Below, piece by piece: positions 1 through 5,909 of a DNA stretch of 19,109 bases. Positions within the stretch are counted from its first letter, which is position 1. The number at the start of each line of letters is the position of its first letter. A model generated the notes under the pieces. It ran no database searches, had not been told where the DNA came from, and saw only the letters and a list, made by a program, of their open reading frames with translations. Source of the DNA: JADJPL01 sp964607915 (lineage in GTDB: Bacteria; Bacteroidota; Bacteroidia; Chitinophagales; Saprospiraceae); the NCBI GenBank assembly GCA_964607915.1, contig CAZSMU010000072.1, positions 1 to 19,109 on the forward strand. The letters are read 5' to 3'. The position numbers and the translations under genes are program-made.

Positions 1-63
1 AAGCCTTCGCATGGACAAAAAATGACTCTTTTTTCCCCTCTCGCTGACCCCTCACAAAAAGTC

Positions 64-114
64 TAATATTTTAGCCAAAATCATTTAAAAACCGTATCTT
101 TGGCTAAAATATTA
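64..114. promoter_or_regulatory. Perfect 16-bp inverted repeat, probable HipB operator
   Basis: The arms at 64-79 (TAATATTTTAGCCAAA) and 99-114 are exact reverse complements, separated by 19 nt. Their centres lie 35 bp apart, a little over three helical turns, so two repressor dimers could sit on the same face of the DNA. The repeat ends 8 nt before the hipB start codon. Type II antitoxins of the HipB family repress their own operon by binding dyads in this position, so this is probably the operator. The sequence differs from the E. coli HipB site, so the assignment rests on position and symmetry. Confidence 0.7.
95..102 (+). promoter_or_regulatory. Bacteroidota -7 promoter element for hipBA
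   Basis: TATCTTTG matches the Bacteroidota -7 consensus TAnnTTTG exactly. It overlaps the first four bases of the right arm of the 64-114 inverted repeat, so a bound repressor should block polymerase. Transcription would start about 15 nt before the hipB ATG, giving a very short leader. I see no clear TTTG -33 element upstream. Confidence 0.6.
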
Positions 115-122
115 TCCAAAAC

Positions 123-422
123 ATGACATTCGGATTAAGCAAAAAACCGTTTGATTCTTTGCGGGAAATTGCCGGGCGGCACAAGGTGTTGAGAAAACAG
201 GCGGGTTTCTCTCAAAGTGAATTGGCCAAACGTTCCGGGGTTTCGTTGGGGAGCCTCAAGCGCTTTGAGTCCACCGGGCAGATCTCCCTGGAATCGCTGC
301 TGCTCTTAGCGGATGTACTGAACCGCCTTGGCGACTTTGACGCGCTACTGAGACCCGTTGAAAATTTGGAAGCCATAGAAAAGTTGTTCAGCGATAAAAC
401 ACGCAGCGGATGGAGCCAATAA
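123..422 (+). CDS. hipB: HipB-like antitoxin, XRE-family HTH regulator
   Basis: A 99-residue protein with a Cro/C1 (XRE) helix-turn-helix at about residues 20-65. The recognisable parts are FSQSELAKRSGVS followed by a recognition helix with LKRFE and a hydrophobic third helix. By family, HipB is the antitoxin: it dimerises, binds operator DNA and neutralises the HipA kinase. The gene lies directly before hipA and overlaps it by 13 nt, the classical antitoxin-first order, which suggests translational coupling. The ATG at 123 has no Shine-Dalgarno sequence but follows the probable operator and promoter closely. G+C is lower than in the dcw genes. It could be another XRE antitoxin serving the same toxin; the partner gene makes HipB the natural name. 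Confidence 0.85.
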   Translation: MTFGLSKKPFDSLREIAGRHKVLRKQAGFSQSELAKRSGVSLGSLKRFESTGQISLESLLLLADVLNRLGDFDALLRPVENLEAIEKLFSDKTRSGWSQ

Positions 423-1630
423 AAAAAGTAGTGGTGTTCATTCAGTTCGATGCTGAAGAAATGGAGCTGGGCGAATTGGTCCGTAGCGACAAATGGATCT
501 ATTTCAAGTATTATCAGGAGTTTCTGAAAAGGGGCTTAGAAATTTCGCCGATCAAACTCAAGCTGAATACGGGTATTCACAAGGCAGACGAATCGCCTTT
601 CGAGGGTTTATTTGGGGTATTTGCCGATTCATTGCCGGATGGATGGGGTAAATTACTGCTGGACAGAGCCTTGGCTGCACGGGGCATTTCTATTGCCAAT
701 CTATCGCCATTGGACAGGTTGGCATATGTCGGTAGCCAGGGCATGGGTGCGCTGAGGTACAGACCGGAAATAGCCCTTGACCACGCAGATCATTTTAAGA
801 TTGAATTGGATGAAATTGCCAGAGCCACCCAGCAGATCATAGCGGGCGCAGCAACGGATATGTTGGATGAAATATTCAAATTGGGTGGGTCGTCGGGTGG
901 CGCCCGGCCTAAAATCCTGGTTGCTTACAATCCGGTTACCCAACATCTTATGAGTGCTGCAAAGGAGTTGCCCCCTCTGTATGAACATTGGCTTATCAAG
1001 TTTCCTGCTTCTTCCGACAGCAAAGATATTGCCCATATCGAATATGCGTATTACAAAATGGCGACAGATGCGGGGATTGAAATGAGTGCGTGCCGGCTTT
1101 TTGAAAGTAAGTCCGGCAATACCTATTTTGGCACAAAACGTTTTGACAGACAGGGTAATAACCGACTGCACATGCATTCGGCGGCGGGGATGATGCACGA
1201 TAATTTTCGATTGAGCAACTTAGATTATGGGCATTTGATGGATTGCGCCTTTCAGCTTGAGAGAGATGTAAAGGCTTACGAAAAAGTATTGCGTTTGGCT
1301 GCATTTAACGTTTTTGCACACAACCGGGATGACCACAGCAAAAACTTTTCTTTTCTCATGGATGGCAGTGGCAAATGGCGATTGGCCCCGGCTTATGATT
1401 TAACTTTTTCTCATTCAGGGCATGGTATGCACAGCACCATGGTGGCAGGAGAAAGTGCCAGGCCGACTCGGATGAACTTAATGAAATTGGCAGCCTACTT
1501 CAACGTAAAAAATGCAGCCGTCATCCTCGATGAAGTACAAAACGCAGTCCATGATTGGAAAAAATATGCTGGTTTGTATGGTGTCCGAAACGTTTCAAAA
1601 AACAGTATTCACAAGGTGATTGGCGGGTAG
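410..1630 (+). CDS. hipA: HipA-like serine/threonine kinase toxin
   Basis: A complete 406-residue HipA-family kinase. In the family, HipA phosphorylates glutamyl-tRNA synthetase or a similar target, which halts translation and causes dormancy. Visible motifs include the N-terminal SLPDGWG, then a Gly-rich loop GGSSGGARPK at residues 159-168. S161 aligns with the autophosphorylated Ser150 of E. coli HipA. TKRFDR follows. The catalytic loop NRDDHSKN is at 305-312, and APAYDLT supplies the metal-binding Asp330. All key residues are present, so the kinase should be active. The start overlaps hipB, so expression probably depends on the hipB promoter. G+C is low for the window (25 of 60 bases at 1021-1080 against 40 of 60 at 9421-9480), which suggests acquisition by transfer. 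The substrate cannot be told from the sequence. Confidence 0.9.
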   Translation: MEPIKKVVVFIQFDAEEMELGELVRSDKWIYFKYYQEFLKRGLEISPIKLKLNTGIHKADESPFEGLFGVFADSLPDGWGKLLLDRALAARGISIANLSPLDRLAYVGSQGMGALRYRPEIALDHADHFKIELDEIARATQQIIAGAATDMLDEIFKLGGSSGGARPKILVAYNPVTQHLMSAAKELPPLYEHWLIKFPASSDSKDIAHIEYAYYKMATDAGIEMSACRLFESKSGNTYFGTKRFDRQGNNRLHMHSAAGMMHDNFRLSNLDYGHLMDCAFQLERDVKAYEKVLRLAAFNVFAHNRDDHSKNFSFLMDGSGKWRLAPAYDLTFSHSGHGMHSTMVAGESARPTRMNLMKLAAYFNVKNAAVILDEVQNAVHDWKKYAGLYGVRNVSKNSIHKVIGG

Positions 1631-1661
1631 GGCTTCCTGCAGAATGGCTTGTTCCTCTAGC

Positions 1662-1680
1662 GAAGGGGCGCCCTTTTTTT
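1662..1680 (+). terminator. Probable intrinsic terminator of hipBA
   Basis: AAGGG (1663-1667) and CCCTT (1671-1675) form a short GC-rich stem with a GCG loop. The T-run continues to 1680. It lies 32 nt after the hipA stop codon. The stem is only five pairs, so the call is moderate. CGCCC (1669-1673) can alternatively pair with GGGCG (1693-1697). Confidence 0.5.
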
Positions 1681-1681
1681 G

Positions 1682-1711
1682 TTTCTTTTTTTGGGCGAGC
1701 AAAAAAAGAAA
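1682..1711. repeat. T/A-rich 12-bp hairpin with GAAAGTAA flank
   Basis: The arms TTTCTTTTTTTG (1682-1693) and CAAAAAAAGAAA (1700-1711) are perfectly complementary around a 6-nt GGCGAG loop. The 3' side AAAAAGAAAGTAA (1703-1715) recurs exactly at 18182-18194, again after a T-run facing an A-run. The two copies may belong to a dispersed intergenic repeat family, or this may be a bidirectional terminator. Confidence 0.55.
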
Positions 1712-1845
1712 GTAAGCAGAGAACGAATGGTCAGATACTCCACATAATGCCCGGGGCAGCGACAGGGCTTTTCCCATAACGCCGGGCTGGTTCCTGGGCG
1801 CGGTGGGGGCTATAGACATGGCAGCCCTTCGGGCAGCAAAGGTGT

Positions 1846-1935
1846 CTTTTCCCACAACCCCCAACTATTTTAACCCCTGCCCTACTACTTTCCATTACCT
1901 TCAAAAGTGTAGCTACTTATCCATTGTGGGAAAAG
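1846..1935. repeat. 12-bp inverted repeat upstream of mraZ
   Basis: CTTTTCCCACAA (1846-1857) and TTGTGGGAAAAG (1924-1935) are exact reverse complements 66 nt apart. The match continues outward through GGTG/CACC if one base is bulged. The GTGGGAAAA core also occurs in the first box of the MraZ-like array (from 2010), so this may be an outlying operator pair rather than an RNA structure. Confidence 0.5.
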
Positions 1936-2006
1936 CACCCCTGCTAACCCCGCATAGATGGGTATTTGACCCCCTGCCACAGGTCTTTTTCACCTGTGAG
2001 AAATAA

Positions 2007-2036
2007 AAAGTGGGAAAAAGTGGTAAATAGTGTAAA
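2007..2036 (+). promoter_or_regulatory. Three 10-bp direct repeats, probable MraZ boxes
   Basis: The units AAAGTGGGAA (2007-2016), AAAGTGGTAA (2017-2026) and ATAGTGTAAA (2027-2036) follow each other with no spacer. MraZ proteins bind arrays of TGGGN or AAAGTG-type units with a 10-bp period in front of their own operon (known from Escherichia and Mycoplasma), and this array fits both versions. It ends 7 nt upstream of the -7 box. Further AAAGTG hexamers lie at 2052-2057 and 2066-2071, out of the 10-bp register. Whether binding represses or activates cannot be told. Confidence 0.75.
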
Positions 2037-2043
2037 TTGTCTG

Positions 2044-2051
2044 TACTTTTG
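2044..2051 (+). promoter_or_regulatory. -7 promoter element of the dcw operon
   Basis: TACTTTTG fits the Bacteroidota consensus TAnnTTTG and lies 25 nt before the mraZ ATG, directly after the MraZ-like boxes. The expected -33 position falls inside the box array, so MraZ binding would interfere with or replace sigma contacts there. No TTTG is seen at -33. Confidence 0.55.
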
Positions 2052-2076
2052 AAAGTGAAAATGAAAAAGTGTACCC

Positions 2077-2547
2077 ATGCAAAAGCTTCTGGGGGAGTAC
2101 GAGTGCAAACTCGACGAGAAAGGCCGGATGCGCTTGCCCAGCGGGCTGATCAGTCAGCTCGGGGAACGGGAGACCTATGCTTTTGTCATCAACCGGGGCT
2201 TTGAGAAGTGCCTGATGCTCTACACCGAGGAGGTCTGGGACCAGATCACCAATGAAATCAACGCCCTGAATTTATACGTGAAAAAAAACAGGGACTTCGT
2301 CCGCTACTTTTACCGGGGGGCCAATAAAGTGGTGATGGATAGTGCCGACCGCATACTCCTCGCCAAGCGCCTGCTGGAATACGCCGAAATTGAAAAAGAC
2401 GCGATCCTGCTGGCCTACAACAACCGGATAGAAATCTGGTCGGCCGAACAGTACGACCAGATGCTGCAGGAAGAACCCGACGATTTTTCCGGCCTGGCCG
2501 AGGGAGTGATGGAACTCAGTGGCCTTTCTAAACCCGAAGCCCCATGA
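2077..2547 (+). CDS. mraZ: MraZ transcriptional regulator of the dcw operon
   Basis: A 156-residue MraZ with the usual two SpoVT-AbrB-type DNA-binding domains. The first is near the N-terminus, with LDEKGRMRLP at about residues 12-21. The second is in the middle, with DSADRILLAKRLLEYA and then IEIWSAEQYD. MraZ forms ring-shaped oligomers that bind repeated boxes upstream of its own gene and control the dcw cluster. Here it is the first gene of the cluster, 40 nt after the probable box array, which supports autoregulation. The ATG has no Shine-Dalgarno sequence, as is usual in this phylum. Its stop codon overlaps the rsmH start (ATGA at 2544-2547). Confidence 0.95.
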   Translation: MQKLLGEYECKLDEKGRMRLPSGLISQLGERETYAFVINRGFEKCLMLYTEEVWDQITNEINALNLYVKKNRDFVRYFYRGANKVVMDSADRILLAKRLLEYAEIEKDAILLAYNNRIEIWSAEQYDQMLQEEPDDFSGLAEGVMELSGLSKPEAP

Positions 2548-3437
2548 GGTACCACCAACCAGTCATGGCGGCAGAAGCCCTGGAAGCACTGCACATCCAA
2601 CCCGACGGGGTGTATGTGGACGCTACGTATGGAGGCGGAGGCCACGCCCGGCTAATCCTGGCATCGCTGGGCAGCAAAGGGCGGCTCATCGCCTTCGACC
2701 AGGACGAAGACGCATCGGCAAACGTGCTCGATGACCCTCGCCTGGTGTTCGTGCCGCACAACTTCAGAGATATGAAGAAGTTCCTGCGTTTGCACGGCTT
2801 CAAAGCAGTAGATGGTATCCTGGCCGACCTGGGAGTGTCCTCCCACCAGTTCGACGAAGCGGAAAGAGGGTTCTCCTTCCGCTCGGAATACCCGCTGGAT
2901 ATGCGCATGGACAAATCGGGCAGCCTCGATGCCATCCGCGTACTCAACAGCTATCCGGAGGAAGAACTGCTCAGGATCCTGAGCGCCTACGGGGAGGTGC
3001 GCAATGCCCGGACCTTAGCCAGGCGCATCGTCGAAATGCGCGGGCATCGGGAAATAAAAACTACGCCGGACTTGCTGGCCGTTCTGGAACCGCTCATACG
3101 GGGGCAACGGGAGCGCTACCTGGCACAGGTCTTCCAGGCCCTGCGGATTGAAGTAAACGACGAAATGGGCGCGCTCGAGGCTTTCCTCGGACAAGCCATA
3201 GAGGTACTAAAACCGGGTGGGCGATTGGTAGTGATCTCGTACCACTCCATAGAAGACCGCCTGGTAAAGCATTTTATGAAAGCGGGCAATGCCTCGGGCG
3301 AACCGGAACACGATTTCTACGGCAATATCTACCGGCCGTTCCAGCTGGTCAGCAAAAAAGCCGTCGAACCGGGGGCCGTCGAAATTGCTCAAAACCCCAG
3401 GTCGAGAAGCGCCAAACTGAGGGCTGCCGTAAAATAG
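2544..3437 (+). CDS. rsmH: 16S rRNA (cytosine1402-N4)-methyltransferase RsmH
   Basis: A 297-residue RsmH (MraW). By family it uses S-adenosylmethionine to methylate N4 of C1402 in 16S rRNA, in the ribosomal P site, which tunes start-codon selection and decoding fidelity. The SAM-binding motif VDATYGGGGHA is near residues 25-35. The family signatures ADLGVSSHQFD, PLDMRMD, YHSIEDRLVKHF and the C-terminal NPRSRSAKLRA are all present, in order. The length is normal. The start is set by a 4-nt ATGA overlap with the mraZ stop, so translation is probably coupled. It is a fixed member of the dcw cluster although its substrate is the ribosome. Confidence 0.96.
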   Translation: MRYHQPVMAAEALEALHIQPDGVYVDATYGGGGHARLILASLGSKGRLIAFDQDEDASANVLDDPRLVFVPHNFRDMKKFLRLHGFKAVDGILADLGVSSHQFDEAERGFSFRSEYPLDMRMDKSGSLDAIRVLNSYPEEELLRILSAYGEVRNARTLARRIVEMRGHREIKTTPDLLAVLEPLIRGQRERYLAQVFQALRIEVNDEMGALEAFLGQAIEVLKPGGRLVVISYHSIEDRLVKHFMKAGNASGEPEHDFYGNIYRPFQLVSKKAVEPGAVEIAQNPRSRSAKLRAAVK

Positions 3438-3445
3438 ACTGTTGT

Positions 3446-3784
3446 ATGGCAAAACGAGTGGGAATAGGAAAGTACTTCGAATTGAGCTACCTGACAGGGG
3501 ATCTGCTCCTGAAAAACCTTTTGTTTTTCGCTTTCCTGGGCTTCCTCGGCATCGTGTATATCGCCAACGGCCGATACGCAGAGGGAAACGTCCGGGAGAT
3601 ACAGCATCTGCAACGCGAGCTGAAAGAATTGCGCTGGTACTACCTGGCACTGGAGTCTGAAAACATGTACAACAGCCGCAGGACGGAAATGGCAAACCGC
3701 CTTCGGGAAGAGGGCCTCATGGCAGCCCCCTCCAAACCCAGGCGGATCATTGTGGATAAAAAGTCGTACAGGGATGGACATTAA
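3446..3784 (+). CDS. ftsL: FtsL-like division protein
   Basis: A 112-residue single-pass membrane protein in the ftsL position between rsmH and ftsI. A short cytoplasmic N-terminus leads to one hydrophobic segment at about residues 21-40 (LLLKNLLFFAFLGFLGIVYI). A charged, heptad-like helix follows (IQHLQRELKELRWYYLALESE), as in FtsL/DivIC coiled coils. Sequence similarity to proteobacterial FtsL is slight, so the name rests on topology and position; Bacteroidota have their own FtsL-like family. By family it joins FtsQ in the subcomplex that activates FtsW-FtsI. It starts 8 nt after rsmH and its end overlaps the ftsI start by 11 nt. Confidence 0.8.
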   Translation: MAKRVGIGKYFELSYLTGDLLLKNLLFFAFLGFLGIVYIANGRYAEGNVREIQHLQRELKELRWYYLALESENMYNSRRTEMANRLREEGLMAAPSKPRRIIVDKKSYRDGH

Positions 3785-5909
3785 AAACGAAGTCCTCTAC
3801 CGGGTCTATTTCCTGCTGTTCGGCCTCGTGTTGCCCGCCGCAGTCGTCATCGTGTACCGCACGGTGCAAATCGCCGTTTTTCAAGGCGAGAGCTGGCGTA
3901 AAATGGGCGAGGAAAACAACGTCCGCTTCCGCGAAATCCCGGCCGACCGCGGCAATATCTTTTCTTCCGACGGCAGCCTGCTGTCTACCTCTATCCCGTA
4001 TTTCGACCTGTACTTTGACCCAGTGGCCCCTTCCGACAGGGATTTTGCCAATAATATCGACTCGCTGGCATACGCTTGGGCCACCTACATAGACGATACC
4101 TACACGCCGGGCGGGTTGGCGCAATACCTCACGCAATTACGCCTGGATTCTACCCAACGCCGATTGCCCGTAAAGCGAAAAATTTCTTTTGCAGAAAAAA
4201 AGCGCATCGAAAACTTCCCCCTGTTCCGCCTCGGGCAGTTCAAAGGAGGCCTCATCGCCGAACAGCGCAGTGACCGCCGTCGCCCCTTCGGACTACTGGC
4301 ACAACGCACGGTGGGCTATGTGCGCGAAGGCGCCAAACCCGTGGGCCTGGAAGGCTATTTCGACCCGTATCTCAAAGGGGAACCCGGAGGCCAGTTCATG
4401 GTGTGCGTGGATCGCCGCAACGATATCTGGATCCCCATAGAGGATCTCTCGGCCATAGATCCCCGAAGCGGTGACGACGTGATCTCCACCATTGATATCA
4501 ATTTGCAGGATATCGTGGAAAATGCCTTGCTCCGGGCCATGAACTACCACAACGCAGAGTGGGGCACCGCCGTGTTGATGGAAGTAAAAACCGGGGCTAT
4601 CCGCGCGGCTGCCAACCTGGGCCGCAGCGAAGAGGGCTGGTGGGAAACCTTCAACCACGCGGTGGGTACCGCGGTGGAGCCGGGTTCGACGTTCAAGATG
4701 GCCTCTATGCTGGCTATGCTCGAGGACGGCCTGATACAACTCGACGATTCCGTAGATATCGAGCGCGGTAAAACGCGGTTCTATGAGGATGTCATGGTGG
4801 ACGCTTCCACAGATAGTGAATACTACGACTCCATATCCGTGCGCCGGGCCTTCGAAATGTCCTCCAACGTAGGGATGGCTAAACTGATTCAGCAGAGCTA
4901 CGGCAACGAGGGACAGGCCACGCAGTTCATCAAACGCCTTCGCCAGTTCAACCTGCACCTGCCGACAGACATAGAGATAGAAGGCGAAGCAGCCCCCTAC
5001 CTCAAGGAGGCCTACAACCAGAAAGACCAGTGGAGCGGCACAACCCTCCCCTGGATGGCCATCGGGTACGAAACGCGGATCACCCCGCTGCAACTGCTGA
5101 CCTTTTACAACGCCATAGCCAATAACGGTACTATGATGCGGCCCTATCTGGTATCCGAAATCCAGCGCAATGGCAGGACCCTGGAAACCTATCGGCCAAC
5201 GGTCATCAAACGCCGGATCGCGTCCCCCACTTCTATCCGCCTGGCACAGGAACTGCTGCATGGGGTCGTACAACGGGGCACCGGGGCTAAACTGGCTACC
5301 GACCGCTACGACTTCGCCGGCAAAACGGGCACAGCTCAAACCAACTACCGCCGCTTCAGCGGCGACCGCATCGAAATCGGAGGATACCGCGCCTCTTTTA
5401 TAGGGTATTTCCCGTTTGAAAACCCCAAGTTCTCCTGTATTGTGGTCATCCACAATCCAAAGGAACACGGATACTACGGCAGCGACGTCGCAGGTCCGGT
5501 GTTTCGGGAGATCGCCGATAAATCGTTTTTTGCTACCCTCGATATCCATGAACCGGTCAATGCCCGACCGGCACCCGCCCTGGCAGGAAACCGATTGCCC
5601 AGTTTCGACTTCGGCAACCAACAGGATTTGCGCGAAGTACTGGACTACCTCGAACTGCCCGTTTACGGCGAGCCGCCTACGGACATGGCCATGCTGCGCG
5701 CGCGCTCCGATTCCCTTTTGCTGGAACGCAAAACCATACCGGAGCGCCGCGTGCCCAGCGTAGTGGGCATGGGACTGAAAAATGCGCTGTACATACTCGA
5801 AAATATGGGGCTTAAGGTGGAAGTGGACGGGGTAGGGAAGGTAGCCCTGCAGTCTATCCGCCCCGGTACACCGGCCCTGCGACAGACTATCCGAATCACG
5901 CTGAAATGA
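3774..5909 (+). CDS. ftsI: FtsI-type class B penicillin-binding protein with PASTA domain
   Basis: A 711-residue septal transpeptidase (PBP3 type) that cross-links stem peptides in the periplasm at the division site, partnered with FtsW. One N-terminal anchor lies at about residues 9-30, then the PBP dimerisation domain (KRKISFAEKKRIENF, GLEGYFD), then the transpeptidase. Its catalytic motifs are SxxK at S305-K308 (PGSTFK), SxN at S363-N365 and KTG at K517-G519. A single PASTA domain runs from V660 (VPSVVGMGLKNAL) to the end and is absent from E. coli FtsI. I chose ATG 3774, which overlaps ftsL by 11 nt. An in-frame TTG at 3750 would add eight residues that look unlike a leader. The stop overlaps the murE start (ATGA). 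Confidence 0.94.
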   Translation: MDIKNEVLYRVYFLLFGLVLPAAVVIVYRTVQIAVFQGESWRKMGEENNVRFREIPADRGNIFSSDGSLLSTSIPYFDLYFDPVAPSDRDFANNIDSLAYAWATYIDDTYTPGGLAQYLTQLRLDSTQRRLPVKRKISFAEKKRIENFPLFRLGQFKGGLIAEQRSDRRRPFGLLAQRTVGYVREGAKPVGLEGYFDPYLKGEPGGQFMVCVDRRNDIWIPIEDLSAIDPRSGDDVISTIDINLQDIVENALLRAMNYHNAEWGTAVLMEVKTGAIRAAANLGRSEEGWWETFNHAVGTAVEPGSTFKMASMLAMLEDGLIQLDDSVDIERGKTRFYEDVMVDASTDSEYYDSISVRRAFEMSSNVGMAKLIQQSYGNEGQATQFIKRLRQFNLHLPTDIEIEGEAAPYLKEAYNQKDQWSGTTLPWMAIGYETRITPLQLLTFYNAIANNGTMMRPYLVSEIQRNGRTLETYRPTVIKRRIASPTSIRLAQELLHGVVQRGTGAKLATDRYDFAGKTGTAQTNYRRFSGDRIEIGGYRASFIGYFPFENPKFSCIVVIHNPKEHGYYGSDVAGPVFREIADKSFFATLDIHEPVNARPAPALAGNRLPSFDFGNQQDLREVLDYLELPVYGEPPTDMAMLRARSDSLLLERKTIPERRVPSVVGMGLKNALYILENMGLKVEVDGVGKVALQSIRPGTPALRQTIRITLK

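Larger units (their letters stand above)
1631..2076. other. 446-nt non-coding region between hipA and mraZ
   Basis: I see no credible gene here. From left to right it holds the probable hipBA terminator, the T/A-rich hairpin, and a GC-rich block at about 1745-1840. That block has complementary pairs such as GCCCGG (1749-1754) with CCGGGC (1782-1787) and GCCC/GGGC around TTC near 1825-1833. Next come a 12-bp inverted repeat (1846-1935), the MraZ-like boxes and the mraZ promoter. Small open frames in it lack starts, composition or motifs that would support them. No tRNA, tmRNA, SRP RNA or RNase P RNA signature was seen. Confidence 0.6.

Noticed and set aside
1595..2006. Small open frames on both strands between hipA and mraZ
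   Set aside because: They run through the hairpins and repeats, lack plausible starts or motifs, and do not share the codon use of the real genes.
2007..2036. CRISPR or simple-sequence array
   Set aside because: Units are only 10 bp with no spacers, and they fit MraZ boxes in front of mraZ much better.
3750..3773. Upstream TTG start for ftsI
   Set aside because: The eight extra residues have no family match. ATG 3774 gives the usual short cytoplasmic leader before the membrane anchor.
4293..5621. Minus-strand open frame of 442 codons opposite ftsI
   Set aside because: Same reasons: no motif, and fully inside a gene whose three catalytic motifs are intact.
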